47,777 nucleotides of DNA from Bacillota bacterium (GTDB lineage: Bacteria; Bacillota; Clostridia; Lachnospirales; Lachnospiraceae). Location: contig JAEZKL010000112.1 in the NCBI GenBank assembly GCA_023415475.1, positions 1-47,777 on the forward strand, in the 5' to 3' direction. Position numbers and translations under genes: made by a program. This document shows, piece after piece, positions 32,286 to 41,912 of this stretch. Each line of letters opens with the position of its first letter. Positions within the stretch are counted from its first letter, which is position 1. The notes beneath the pieces were generated by a model. That model was not told the DNA's origin. It saw only the letters and a list, made by a program, of their open reading frames with translations, and searched no databases.

Positions 32286-33221
32286 ATGGCATTTGAACAT
32301 AAATCAGTATTGTTGGAGGAAACAATAGAAAACTTGAATATAAAACCGGAGGGCATCTATGTCGATGGTACTCTGGGTGGCGGTGGTCATTCTTATGAGA
32401 TAGCAAAGAGGTTAACAACAGGAAGATTGATCGGTATTGACCAGGATGAGGCAGCGATCAAAGCTGCCGGCATACGTTTGGCTGAGTTTGGTGATAAGAT
32501 TACCATCGTAAGAAGCAACTATTGTGATATGAAACAGGTACTTCATCAGCTGCAGATAGATCAGGTGGACGGAATACTGCTTGATCTGGGTGTTTCCTCC
32601 TATCAGCTGGATACACCGGAAAGGGGATTTTCTTATAAAGAGGATGCCCCTTTGGACATGAGGATGGATACCAGAAATACTAAGACTGCGAAGGATATTG
32701 TAAACGGTTACGGTGAGATGGAGCTTTTCCGTATTATAAGAGATTACGGGGAAGATAATTTTGCAAAGAATATCGCAAAGCATATTGTACGTATGAGGCA
32801 GGAAAAGCCGATAGAAACAACCTATGAGCTGATTGAAGCAATTAAAGCGGCAATCCCAATGAAGCTTAGGGTAACAACCGGTCATCCGGCGAAGAGAACC
32901 TTTCAGGCAATTCGGATTGAGCTTAACCGGGAGCTGGAGGTATTAAGAGATACATTACAGGATATGATTGAATTGTTATCGCCGGAAGGCAGGCTGTGTA
33001 TCATAACCTTTCATTCCCTGGAGGATAGGATCGTGAAGTCTTGTTTTAAGACAAATGAGAATCCGTGCATATGCCCGCCAAGCTTTCCGGTATGTGTGTG
33101 TGGTAAGGTATCACAGGGAAAAGCGGTACCTCGAAAACCCATCGTCCCTTCCGAGAAGGAGCTGGAGGAGAACAAAAGATCGAAAAGTGCAAAGCTTCGT
33201 GTATTTGAGAAAGCGCAATAG
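32286..33221 (+). CDS. rsmH: 16S rRNA m4C1402 methyltransferase
   Basis: Methylates N4 of C1402 in 16S rRNA using SAM. GTLGGGGHS (SAM-binding loop), LDLGVSSYQLD, GFSYKEDAPLDMRMD, AKRTFQAIRIELN and the C-terminal FHSLEDRIVK are all present. 311 residues. It follows mraZ by 42 bases; the start is ATG with GGAGATTT upstream. Confidence 0.96.
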   Translation: MAFEHKSVLLEETIENLNIKPEGIYVDGTLGGGGHSYEIAKRLTTGRLIGIDQDEAAIKAAGIRLAEFGDKITIVRSNYCDMKQVLHQLQIDQVDGILLDLGVSSYQLDTPERGFSYKEDAPLDMRMDTRNTKTAKDIVNGYGEMELFRIIRDYGEDNFAKNIAKHIVRMRQEKPIETTYELIEAIKAAIPMKLRVTTGHPAKRTFQAIRIELNRELEVLRDTLQDMIELLSPEGRLCIITFHSLEDRIVKSCFKTNENPCICPPSFPVCVCGKVSQGKAVPRKPIVPSEKELEENKRSKSAKLRVFEKAQ

Positions 33222-33257
33222 TATGAAATTTATAACCGATAGAGAGGGGTTTCTGGC

Positions 33258-33746
33258 ATGGAGGCTAATAAGAGACGACATTATCAATATGAGAATATAG
33301 GGACAAGCTATGTGGATGGAAACACAGTGCGTAAATTAAGGGTAGCACCTGATATCAGGAGAGAGGAAGAGCAATATGTAACCCCTTCACCAAGAAGGCA
33401 GGAGCGCATACAGCCGAAGGTTTTTTCCGGTATCAATTTTGCTTCTCTTATCGTTCTTACAGTCGCTATTATAGCAACTGTTTACGTCTGCGTGGATTAT
33501 TTGATGCTCCAGAACCAAGTTAGTCAGATGGATAAGAGCATTATCAAGCTTGAAAAAGAGCTTACCGCGTTAACAAATGAGAATGATGCTTCTTTTGAAG
33601 CAATCGATACTGCACTTAATCTGGATTATATTTATCAGGTAGCTGTCGAAGAGCTTGGTATGGTATACCCGAATAAAAATGAAGTTATTACCTATCAAAA
33701 AGGCTCTACGAATTATGTAAGACAGTATGAGGATATTCCAGAATAA
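33258..33746 (+). CDS. ftsL: FtsL/DivIC-like division protein
   Basis: A bitopic septal protein. A basic cytoplasmic tail of about 55 residues, one membrane segment (about 57-80), then a coiled coil (LMLQNQVSQMDKSIIKLEKE and on) and a short extracellular end with YQVAVEELGMVYP, as in septum-formation initiators. The family has low sequence conservation; the call rests on topology, length (162 residues) and the position between rsmH and pbpB. It should form a complex with DivIB and the septal PBP. A GAGAGGGG lies before the ATG. Confidence 0.82.
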   Translation: MEANKRRHYQYENIGTSYVDGNTVRKLRVAPDIRREEEQYVTPSPRRQERIQPKVFSGINFASLIVLTVAIIATVYVCVDYLMLQNQVSQMDKSIIKLEKELTALTNENDASFEAIDTALNLDYIYQVAVEELGMVYPNKNEVITYQKGSTNYVRQYEDIPE

Positions 33747-33775
33747 ATTCCGTTAACTAAATGAGGTAAGATACC

Positions 33776-35956
33776 ATGGAAAAGAAATCGGATAAAACAA
33801 TTAAAAAATTCAATTCACGAATGCAAGCAAAACTATTGCTTGTATTTTGTGTTATTACTCTATTGTTAGTGGCATTGATGGGGCGTTTAATTTATATTAT
33901 GCAAACCAAGGGTGATAAATATGCCAAACAGGTCCTTTCCAGAGAAACCTATGTAAGCTCGGTATTACCCTACAAAAGAGGGGATATTACCGATCGAAAC
34001 GGTACAGTTCTGGCACGCAGTGAGCTTCAGTATAAGCTGATACTGGACCCCAATCGGTTATTACTGAATGAAGATTGTATTCCGATTACCTTGACTGCTC
34101 TAAAGGATAACTTTGGAATTGATGCCGAAACGGTCCAAGCAATTCTGACCGATGAGGATAAGAAAAACAGTCAATATGTGATTTTACAGAAGAATATAAA
34201 GTACGATACGGTACAAAGCTATGAAGCATATGTAGAGAACTTTAAGAATACAAAAAAGAAAGAGGATAAGACCTCAATTGTCGGTATATGGTTCGAAGAG
34301 GAATATGTTCGCAGTTATCCATACGCAAGCTTGGCCTGTGATGTGCTTGGTTTTACCTCTGCTGATAATACCGGTTTTTGGGGTATCGAAGAATACTATA
34401 ACAAGGAGCTTAATGGTACAAACGGCAGAGAATATGGTTATTATGATTCAAACCTTAATATTGAGCGAATCGTGAAAAAGGCAGTGAACGGGAATAACGT
34501 CGTCAGCTCCATAGACATAAACGCGCAGCGTATCATTCAGAAACACATTGCCGAATTTAATGCTGAATTCGGCAGTAAGAATATCGGTGTTCTTATTATG
34601 AATCCCAACAATGGGGAAATCATTGCCATGGCTTCCAACCAGGAATACGACCTGAACAATCCAAGAAAACTTGAGGGCATTATTGATGCAGAAGAGCTTG
34701 CCACAATGACGGAAGAACAGAAGACTGAGGCACTCAATGCGTTATGGAAAAATGACGTTATTACCAGCAGCTTTGAGCCCGGATCCACCTTTAAGCCCGT
34801 TACGATAGCTGCGGGCTTGGAAGAAGGGATTCTCAAAGAAGAGGATACCTATCTTTGCAACGGTTCAGAGGATGTAAACGGAGTTCATATAAAATGTACA
34901 AAAGTACATAATCAGATAACACTCGGGGAAGCTCTGATCTATTCCTGCAATGATGCGCTGATGCAGATCGCAGCGAAGGAAGGAAGAGATAACTTCTATC
35001 TCTATCAGAATGGCCTTGGCTTTGGAAAGAAGACGGGGATTGACCTGCCGGGTGAAGGAACGGGTATCACGATGACGCTGGATGCTTTGAATCCTGTAGA
35101 GCTTGCAACGAACAGCTTTGGACAAGCCTTTAATGTAACGATGGTACAGATGGCCGCAGCTTATTCCTCACTGGTAAATGGTGGGAATTATTATCAGCCT
35201 CATATTATGAAGAAGATCGTAAATGACAATGGTGCGACCGTTAAGGAGTTTGACAAGCTATTGGTACGTCAGACAGTGTCAGAGAAGACGTCCGAATTTA
35301 TTCAGAAGTATATGTATCAAACCGTAGAAACCGGCACTGCCGGCGGAGCAAAGGTAGAGGGCTATGCCATTGGCGGAAAGACCGGAACAGCACAGAAGCT
35401 TCCTCGCGCCGCTAAGACCTATGTTGTATCTTTCCTGGGTTCAGTACCGGCCATCAATCCCGAGATTGTTATTTATGTTATGATTGATGAACCTCAGAAC
35501 GTGGTTAAGCAGGCAGACAGCTCCATTGCAACAAAGTTTGCAAGCAGAATTATGAAGGAGCTACTTCCGGCTCTTGGTATCTTTCCGGAGGGAGATATTG
35601 ATTATCTGTTACCGACTAAGGATGAGACAACAGGGAACGGTGAGCAAAATCAGACAACAATGCCCGGCACCCAGACTGAGAATACCGGAAATGCTGATAA
35701 TAATGAAAATAATGAAAACAATGAGAGCACTGAGAACACTGAAAATCCGACCAACGAAGAGGATACTCAGGGTACTGAGGGTAATGCAGCAGAGGATCTT
35801 GAGAAACCGGAGGACGAGGCTGAAGATACCCAGGCCTCTCAGACGAACGATGATACGGCGGAACCGGGAACCGACGATGGAAATGGGGATCCAGCGGAGG
35901 GACAGGCAGATATCCCCTCCGGTGAAGATGATTTCAATCCGGATGCACTGGAATAA
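33776..35956 (+). CDS. pbpB: Septal penicillin-binding protein 2 (FtsI/PbpB type)
   Basis: Transpeptidase that cross-links septal peptidoglycan. A membrane anchor (about residues 18-40), a dimerisation domain (RGDITDRNG...), and a transpeptidase with S337-T-F-K340, the SCN motif in YSCNDALM and K535-T-G in GGKTGTAQ, all intact. From about residue 613 to 726 it carries an unusual acidic, Asn/Glu/Thr/Asp-rich tail of low complexity outside the membrane and no PASTA domain. 726 residues in all, longer than usual because of the tail. It lies 29 bases after ftsL. Confidence 0.93.
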   Translation: MEKKSDKTIKKFNSRMQAKLLLVFCVITLLLVALMGRLIYIMQTKGDKYAKQVLSRETYVSSVLPYKRGDITDRNGTVLARSELQYKLILDPNRLLLNEDCIPITLTALKDNFGIDAETVQAILTDEDKKNSQYVILQKNIKYDTVQSYEAYVENFKNTKKKEDKTSIVGIWFEEEYVRSYPYASLACDVLGFTSADNTGFWGIEEYYNKELNGTNGREYGYYDSNLNIERIVKKAVNGNNVVSSIDINAQRIIQKHIAEFNAEFGSKNIGVLIMNPNNGEIIAMASNQEYDLNNPRKLEGIIDAEELATMTEEQKTEALNALWKNDVITSSFEPGSTFKPVTIAAGLEEGILKEEDTYLCNGSEDVNGVHIKCTKVHNQITLGEALIYSCNDALMQIAAKEGRDNFYLYQNGLGFGKKTGIDLPGEGTGITMTLDALNPVELATNSFGQAFNVTMVQMAAAYSSLVNGGNYYQPHIMKKIVNDNGATVKEFDKLLVRQTVSEKTSEFIQKYMYQTVETGTAGGAKVEGYAIGGKTGTAQKLPRAAKTYVVSFLGSVPAINPEIVIYVMIDEPQNVVKQADSSIATKFASRIMKELLPALGIFPEGDIDYLLPTKDETTGNGEQNQTTMPGTQTENTGNADNNENNENNESTENTENPTNEEDTQGTEGNAAEDLEKPEDEAEDTQASQTNDDTAEPGTDDGNGDPAEGQADIPSGEDDFNPDALE

Positions 35957-36050
35957 TACAGGTAATCACACTTGTTTATGGAGATTTTCGAATAATCATA
36001 ATCTGTTTGTAATAAAATGAACCAATAGATGATTATAAGGTTATGATTAG

Positions 36051-38000
36051 ATGGCTAGAAGCAGGACCTATAATAGGAGAAATATATTAATTGTTGTAAG
36101 CGTTGTCATAATAGTAACCCTGGCATTATTTGCCCGCTTAGGGTATTTGATGATATTAAAATCGGAAGATTATGCAGCCAGAGCAACAAACCTGCATCTG
36201 CGTGAGCGTTCCATAAAGGCGGAGCGGGGAAGTATCTTTGATGCCAACGGCAACGAAATAGCTACAAATAAGCCGGTATGTACGATCTCTGTCATTCATG
36301 CCCAGATAACCGATCCGGAACGGGTCATAAAGGTACTGTCGCAGGAATTGGGATTAAATGTGGAACGGGTGAGGAAACGGGTTGAAAAAATATCCTCCAG
36401 AGAAAAGATCAAGTCGAATGTCGATAAGGAGATTGCGGATAAGATCAGAGAATATGACCTGGACGGCGTTATGGTGGATGAAGATTATAAACGATATTAT
36501 CCTTACGACTCGTTAGCCTCTAAAGTAATTGGATTTACCGGTAGTGATAATCAGGGTATTATCGGTCTTGAAGTGAAGTATGATCAGTATCTTAAGGGTA
36601 TTGACGGGGAAATCTTGACTCTTACTACAGCCTATGGTGTCGAAATAGAAAATGCGGCCGAGGACCGGATTGAACCTCAGGCCGGAAATGATCTTTATAT
36701 CAGTCTGGATATGAATATCCAGCAATATGCTGAGCAGGCAGCCCTCAAGGCGATGAAAGCAAAGCAGGCTTCGAATGTGAAGCTCATTGCTATGAATCCG
36801 CAAAATGGTGAGCTTCTTGCCATGGTAAATGTACCCGAGTTCAATCTAAATGATCCTTATACCTTAATCGATGAGATAGCAGGTCAGTATCAAGGGCAGA
36901 CCCTAAGCAACGAGAAGCTAAACGAGCTCCTGAACGGGATGTGGAGAAATGCCTGTATCAGTGATACTTATGAACCTGGCTCGACCTTCAAGATTGTCAC
37001 TGCGACAGCTGCTCTGGAGGAGCATGTGGTGAAATTAACCGACTCCTTTTTCTGCCCGGGTTATAAGAAGGTAGAAGATCGAATTATAAGGTGTCATAAG
37101 GCAGGAGGGCACGGAAGCCAGAATTTCGTGGACGGCATAAAGAATTCCTGCAACCCGGTTTTCATGGAAATAGGAGCCAGAGTCGGTGTTGATAAGATGT
37201 ATGACTATTTTAAAAAGCTTGGACTTTTTAATCGGACTGGGATTGATCTTCCCGGTGAAGCCAATTCTATCATGCATAAGAAAGATGTCATTAAGGCGGT
37301 GGAGCTGGCAACCATGTCCTTCGGACAGTCCTTTCAGATCACACCCTTACAGCTGATGGTTGCGGCAAGCGCAATCGTTAATGGAGGAACTCTGGTTACG
37401 CCGCATCTCGGAGTTGAAATACGATCGACTGACGGTACCCAGATTCGAGCACTTGATTATGATACAGTTGACGGGGCAGTATCTTCGGAGACCTCCGAGA
37501 CGATGGAGCAGCTATTGGAGGCAGTTGTAGCTGACGGAACCGGAAAGCGAGCTTATCTTCCGGGCTTTCGAGTAGGCGGAAAGACTGCTACCTCGGAGAA
37601 GCTTCCGAGAAGCAGCAATAAATATATATCCTCCTTCATCGGCTTTGCCCCGGCTGATAATCCGCAGGTCATGGCAATGGTACTGATTGAAGATCCGGTC
37701 GGTATTTATTATGGAGGTACGATTGCGGCTCCTGTTATAGCAGACCTTTTCAATAATATCCTTCCATATCTGGGTATAGAGGAAAGCTATACTGAAAAGG
37801 AGATGAAACAGTTTAATATCGGTTCCTTCCAGATGCCTGATTTCATCGGGAAGACGAAGAAGGAAGTGAAGGAACTGATGAAAATATATGATTTTGGGGA
37901 GCTTTATTCCACCGGAGATGGTGAAATTGTCACAGAGCAATTTCCTCTGGGAGGCGAGACAATCGATAAGGATAGTGACTTTATTTTGTATTTTGAATAA
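36051..38000 (+). CDS. spoVD: SpoVD-like penicillin-binding protein with one PASTA domain
   Basis: Second class B PBP of the cluster, likely for spore cortex or for septal wall. A membrane anchor (about residues 12-32), RGSIFDANGNEIA in the N-terminal domain, a transpeptidase with S311-T-F-K314 and SCNP, and a single C-terminal PASTA domain (about 590-649, starting MPDFIGKTKKEV). 649 residues. The third active-site motif reads K511-T-A instead of the usual KTG (GGKTATSEK). The identity as SpoVD rests on the PASTA domain and the position after pbpB. Confidence 0.9.
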   Translation: MARSRTYNRRNILIVVSVVIIVTLALFARLGYLMILKSEDYAARATNLHLRERSIKAERGSIFDANGNEIATNKPVCTISVIHAQITDPERVIKVLSQELGLNVERVRKRVEKISSREKIKSNVDKEIADKIREYDLDGVMVDEDYKRYYPYDSLASKVIGFTGSDNQGIIGLEVKYDQYLKGIDGEILTLTTAYGVEIENAAEDRIEPQAGNDLYISLDMNIQQYAEQAALKAMKAKQASNVKLIAMNPQNGELLAMVNVPEFNLNDPYTLIDEIAGQYQGQTLSNEKLNELLNGMWRNACISDTYEPGSTFKIVTATAALEEHVVKLTDSFFCPGYKKVEDRIIRCHKAGGHGSQNFVDGIKNSCNPVFMEIGARVGVDKMYDYFKKLGLFNRTGIDLPGEANSIMHKKDVIKAVELATMSFGQSFQITPLQLMVAASAIVNGGTLVTPHLGVEIRSTDGTQIRALDYDTVDGAVSSETSETMEQLLEAVVADGTGKRAYLPGFRVGGKTATSEKLPRSSNKYISSFIGFAPADNPQVMAMVLIEDPVGIYYGGTIAAPVIADLFNNILPYLGIEESYTEKEMKQFNIGSFQMPDFIGKTKKEVKELMKIYDFGELYSTGDGEIVTEQFPLGGETIDKDSDFILYFE

Positions 38001-38009
38001 AGAAAACCA

Positions 38010-38063
38010 CAATAACTAGTACAAATTTCTCGATTATTCAGACTAGTTCATTATTGTATTTTT
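38010..38063 (+). terminator. Weak terminator-like hairpin after spoVD
   Basis: CAATAA-CTAGT (38010-38020) can pair with ACTAGTTCATTATTG (38042-38056) with a bulge, followed by TATTTTT. If active it would partly separate spoVD from the mraY promoter that overlaps it. Confidence 0.35.
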
Positions 38064-38082
38064 GAACCTGATAAAGTATAAT
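38054..38082 (+). promoter_or_regulatory. Internal promoter for mraY-murD-ftsW
   Basis: TTGTAT (38054-38059) and a perfect TATAAT (38077-38082) with a 17-base spacer, about 100 bases before mraY. It lies in the 183-base gap left where murE is found in Bacillus. Confidence 0.55.
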
Positions 38083-38183
38083 AGCTTAGTTATGAAAATT
38101 GATTATATTTACATATGAAATATGCCAATACTGGCGGATGGGAAGAGCAAATACAGCTGTTCTCATTTGGAATGGAGGATACT

Positions 38184-39152
38184 ATGAATTTTTCTGAATT
38201 TAAAGTTATATTACCAGTTATTATATCCTTTTGCGTATGCGTAATACTGTGTCCGCTGTTAATCCCCTTTTTAAAGAGGTTAAAATTCGGACAGTATATT
38301 CGGGAGGAAGGGCCTCAGTCACATCAGAAAAAATCCGGTACTCCGACAATGGGCGGGATAGTTATTGTTCTGAGCATTGCGATCACCTCGCTGATCTATA
38401 TCAAGGATTATGATGAAATCATACCGGTATTATTTGTTACGATCGGTTTTGGTATTATAGGCTTCATGGATGATTATATTAAGGTTGTAATGAAGCGTTC
38501 AATGGGACTTCGTGCCTGGCAGAAGCTTCTGGGGCAAATCCTGGTTACCGCTGTATTTGGTTATTATATTTTAAATTATACGGATATCGGAACGACGATG
38601 CTTATTCCTTTTACCGGCGGAAAATATGCCGATATTTCCTTTCTGTTTGTACCATTCTTTCTGATTGTAGTTCTGGGAACGGTAAACGGATCCAATTTTA
38701 CGGATGGTCTGGATGGACTTGAATCAAGCGTTACGGTATTGATAGCTACCTTCTTCACAGTTGTTGCTATCGGGCTTCATAGTGATCTATCCCCGATTAC
38801 CGGCGCAGTAGCGGGAAGCCTTATGGCATTTCTGCTCTATAATGTGTATCCTGCGAAGGTATTCATGGGAGATACGGGCTCCTTGGCCCTGGGTGGTTTT
38901 GTAGCGGCTACCGCATTTATGCTGCAGATGCCCTTGTTCATCATATTAGTAGCATTTATCTACTTAATCGAGATAATTTCGGTAATCCTTCAGGTTAGCT
39001 ATTTTAAACTGACCGGAGGAAAACGTATCTTTAAGATGGCTCCTATCCATCATCATTTTGAGCTTATGGGTTGGTCGGAGACGAGGGTTGTTGCGGTGTT
39101 CTCCATTATCACTGCAATCCTATGTTTAGTAGCACTTATGGGTATCAATTAA
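38184..39152 (+). CDS. mraY: Phospho-MurNAc-pentapeptide transferase
   Basis: Membrane enzyme making lipid I from UDP-MurNAc-pentapeptide and undecaprenyl phosphate. About ten membrane segments, with the catalytic Asp motifs GFMDDYIKV, NFTDGLDGLE and FMGDTGSLALGG, and the PIHHHFE histidine loop. 322 residues from the ATG at 38184, which follows GGAGGA by 5 bases. An in-frame ATG at 38115 lacks a site. Confidence 0.96.
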   Translation: MNFSEFKVILPVIISFCVCVILCPLLIPFLKRLKFGQYIREEGPQSHQKKSGTPTMGGIVIVLSIAITSLIYIKDYDEIIPVLFVTIGFGIIGFMDDYIKVVMKRSMGLRAWQKLLGQILVTAVFGYYILNYTDIGTTMLIPFTGGKYADISFLFVPFFLIVVLGTVNGSNFTDGLDGLESSVTVLIATFFTVVAIGLHSDLSPITGAVAGSLMAFLLYNVYPAKVFMGDTGSLALGGFVAATAFMLQMPLFIILVAFIYLIEIISVILQVSYFKLTGGKRIFKMAPIHHHFELMGWSETRVVAVFSIITAILCLVALMGIN

Positions 39153-39185
39153 TCATGACGCCGATCGAGGCAGAATGGAGCACAT

Positions 39186-40547
39186 ATGCAATTACAGGGA
39201 AAAAGAGTCTTAGTATTCGGAGCCGGTAAAAGTGGTATTTCCGCCACCAGGCTGCTTCAAAGGCAGAATGCTTTTGTAATCTTGTATGATTCTAATACCG
39301 AGCTGACGAATAAGAACTTTACGGATAAATTTGATACAGAGAAAAATTTTCTTCTTGTAACCGGTGAATTGACTGATGATTTGATAGCTGGTCTGGACCT
39401 TCTGGTAATCAGTCCGGGAGTAGCAATTGACCACCCTGCTGTGGTTCGAATACAACAAGAGAATATTCCGGTATGGGGAGAGATTGAACTGGCATACCGT
39501 ATCTCCAAGGGCAAGATTGTCGGTATTACCGGAACCAACGGAAAGACCACCACCACTACCTTAGTCGGAGAGATTATGAATACGTATTATGATGAGGTAT
39601 ATGTGGTTGGTAATATCGGTAATCCTTATACGGATATCGCGACGGAGACAACAGAGCAATCGGTAGCTGTCATTGAGCTTTCCAGCTTCCAGCTTGAAAC
39701 AATCCATGAATTCAAACCGGATGTCAGCGCTATCCTGAATATTACACCTGATCATCTGAACCGCCATCATACCATGGAGAATTACATCGCGATGAAGGAA
39801 AATATCGCAAGGAATCAGTCGATGTCAGACATATGCGTCCTTAATTATGAAGATGATATTTTACGAGAAATGGCTAAGAGATTGAAAGCAAAAGTTGTCT
39901 TCTATAGCAGCAAGCATGAATTAGAGGATGGTCTGTATCTTGAGGGTGAGGATATTTATTACAGCACTCACGGAGAAAGAGAGTTTGTTGTAAATATCAA
40001 CGAATTGAAGGTCCTTGGCAAACATAGTTACGAGAATATCATGGCCGCAACAGGTATAGCGGTTGCCATGGGAATTCCGATGGAATTCATTCATAGTGCA
40101 TTAGTGAACTTTCGTGCCGTGGAGCACCGAATAGAATATGTGGAAAACATCAACGGAGTTACCTATTATAATGATTCTAAAGGAACGAATCCTGACGCCT
40201 CCATAAAGGCGGTTCAGGCGATGCGAACCCCGACCATAGTAATCGGAGGCGGCTATGATAAGCACAGCAGCTTTGATGAAAGGATCGAGGCTTTTGAAGG
40301 AAAGGTAAAGCTGCTTGTCTTACTGGGTCAGACCAGAGATCAAATTGCTGAGACTGCTAAGCGCCATGGCTTCCATAATATAGTTATGGTAAATGACTTG
40401 AAAGAAGCAGTGAGGATTTGTGCAGAGAAAGCTGAGCCGGGAGATTCGGTGTTATTATCCCCCGCTTGTGCCAGCTGGGGAATGTTTGAAAATTATGAGC
40501 AGCGCGGCAGTTTGTTTAAGGAGTATGTAAGAGAACTGTTATCCTGA
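39186..40547 (+). CDS. murD: UDP-MurNAc-L-Ala:D-Glu ligase
   Basis: Adds D-glutamate to UDP-MurNAc-L-alanine with ATP. VFGAGKSGIS in the N-terminal domain, GITGTNGKTTTTT (ATP P-loop), NITPDHLNRH, YYNDSKGTNPDA and LSPACASWGMF. 453 residues. GGAG precedes the ATG. It lies 33 bases after mraY and 38 before ftsW. Confidence 0.96.
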   Translation: MQLQGKRVLVFGAGKSGISATRLLQRQNAFVILYDSNTELTNKNFTDKFDTEKNFLLVTGELTDDLIAGLDLLVISPGVAIDHPAVVRIQQENIPVWGEIELAYRISKGKIVGITGTNGKTTTTTLVGEIMNTYYDEVYVVGNIGNPYTDIATETTEQSVAVIELSSFQLETIHEFKPDVSAILNITPDHLNRHHTMENYIAMKENIARNQSMSDICVLNYEDDILREMAKRLKAKVVFYSSKHELEDGLYLEGEDIYYSTHGEREFVVNINELKVLGKHSYENIMAATGIAVAMGIPMEFIHSALVNFRAVEHRIEYVENINGVTYYNDSKGTNPDASIKAVQAMRTPTIVIGGGYDKHSSFDERIEAFEGKVKLLVLLGQTRDQIAETAKRHGFHNIVMVNDLKEAVRICAEKAEPGDSVLLSPACASWGMFENYEQRGSLFKEYVRELLS

Positions 40548-40585
40548 AATTAAATTAATTACAACATTTGGTTGGGAGTGAAGGT

Positions 40586-41731
40586 ATGGCCAGGACAGTA
40601 GGGGAAGTAAATAAAAGAAAAATGCATAGCTACTACGATTACAGCCTATTGTTTCTTATTCTGTTTCTGGTATGCTTTGGATTAGTTATGATATACAGTA
40701 CAAGCTCCTACAATGCACAGAGATTGAACGGGAGAGCAACCTTTTATCTTGAGAAGCAGGCGTTATTTGCCGGTGCAGGGATTTTAATCATGATCTTTGT
40801 ATCAAAAATTGATTATCGAATCTACATTAAGAACCTACCGATTATTAAGCTCAAGCCGGTTTCGATTCTCTATTTTATGTGTATCGGACTGCAGCTTTAT
40901 GTTCTTTTATTCGGTCCTACGATTAACGGTGCAAAACGTTGGATTGATATGGGAGCGTTGGGACGCTTCCAACCCTCGGAGCTGACCAAAATTGCAGTAA
41001 TCATATTTACTGCATACATAGTGAATCTGGCTCCGAAGAAGCTGGATAAGTTCACCGGATTTTTACGGGTTGTTTTATTAATAGCCCCATTATTAGGGCT
41101 GATTGTAATAGAGAATTTTTCTACTGCTTTGATTATCGGTGTTATCATGGTGGCAATTTGCTTTGTTGCCAGTAGAAAGAAAGCATATTTTATCATATCA
41201 GGAGTATTGTTTGCTGCGATCGGTTCCATCTTCGTCTTCTTTGTTTCTTACCGTTCCGAGCGTATTAAAGTATGGCTGAATGTAGAGACAGAGGAGAAGG
41301 GCTATCAGATTCTCCAAGGCTTATATGCCATTGCCAGCGGAGGTGTCTTTGGTAAGGGATTGGGAGAGAGTATGCAGAAGCTGGGCTTTATACCGGAGTC
41401 CCACAATGATATGATTTTCTCGGTAATCTGTGAGGAGCTGGGCTTGTTTGGTGCCTTTGCCCTGATCCTCCTTTTCATATTATTAATATGGCGTATTTTT
41501 ATTATCGCCATTAATGCAACCGATTTATATGGCGGTTTAATTGCTACCGGTGTACTTGCCCACATAGCCGCGCAGGTACTTATTAATATAGCAGTAGTAA
41601 CCAATTCAATCCCCTCAACCGGAATTCCACTTCCATTCATCAGCTATGGTGGAAGCTCGGTCATGGTTATTCTCTTTGAGATGGGAATAGTGCTTAGTGT
41701 ATCCAATCAAATTAAAGGGGAAAAAGGTTAG
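40586..41731 (+). CDS. ftsW: SEDS peptidoglycan polymerase FtsW/SpoVE
   Basis: Membrane glycosyltransferase that polymerises lipid II at the septum together with the class B PBPs. About ten membrane segments, with the SEDS signatures GAKRWIDMG, FQPSELTK, PESHNDMIFSVICEELG and PFISYGGSS. 381 residues from the ATG at 40586, after GGGAGTGAAGG. A second function in the spore (SpoVE) is possible; the position after murD does not decide. murG, which usually follows, is missing here. Confidence 0.94.
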   Translation: MARTVGEVNKRKMHSYYDYSLLFLILFLVCFGLVMIYSTSSYNAQRLNGRATFYLEKQALFAGAGILIMIFVSKIDYRIYIKNLPIIKLKPVSILYFMCIGLQLYVLLFGPTINGAKRWIDMGALGRFQPSELTKIAVIIFTAYIVNLAPKKLDKFTGFLRVVLLIAPLLGLIVIENFSTALIIGVIMVAICFVASRKKAYFIISGVLFAAIGSIFVFFVSYRSERIKVWLNVETEEKGYQILQGLYAIASGGVFGKGLGESMQKLGFIPESHNDMIFSVICEELGLFGAFALILLFILLIWRIFIIAINATDLYGGLIATGVLAHIAAQVLINIAVVTNSIPSTGIPLPFISYGGSSVMVILFEMGIVLSVSNQIKGEKG

Positions 41732-41747
41732 TTGGTCGGCCGGTCAT

Positions 41748-41767
41748 ACGAACCACATGTGGTTCGT
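41748..41767. repeat. 20-bp perfect palindrome upstream of murA
   Basis: The 20 bases from 41748 to 41767 are a perfect palindrome (arms ACGAACCACA / TGTGGTTCGT). In RNA this is an 8-bp stem with a CATG loop and no T-run. It begins 17 bases after the ftsW stop and lies 35 bases upstream of the murA promoter. It could be an operator or an mRNA 3' end. Confidence 0.5.
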
Positions 41768-41801
41768 TACTGACTGCATTCCCTATGTCACAAAATATAT
41801 A

Positions 41802-41830
41802 TTTACATTGTAACGAATAACGACTTTAAT
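41802..41830 (+). promoter_or_regulatory. Promoter for murA-divIB
   Basis: TTTACA (41802-41807, 5/6) and TTTAAT (41825-41830, 5/6) with a 17-base spacer, about 75 bases ahead of murA. Confidence 0.58.
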
Positions 41831-41912
41831 TTGGTTTGAGATCGCGAAATTCACGCGGACAAGCCTTTACACATATAGTGTAGTATATTTCCTACATTGT
41901 CTGAGGTGTGCT

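Noticed and set aside
35574..36020. 148-codon open frame overlapping the end of pbpB
   Set aside because: It reads the low-complexity tail of PbpB in another frame (very Arg/Met-rich) and has no ribosome binding site.
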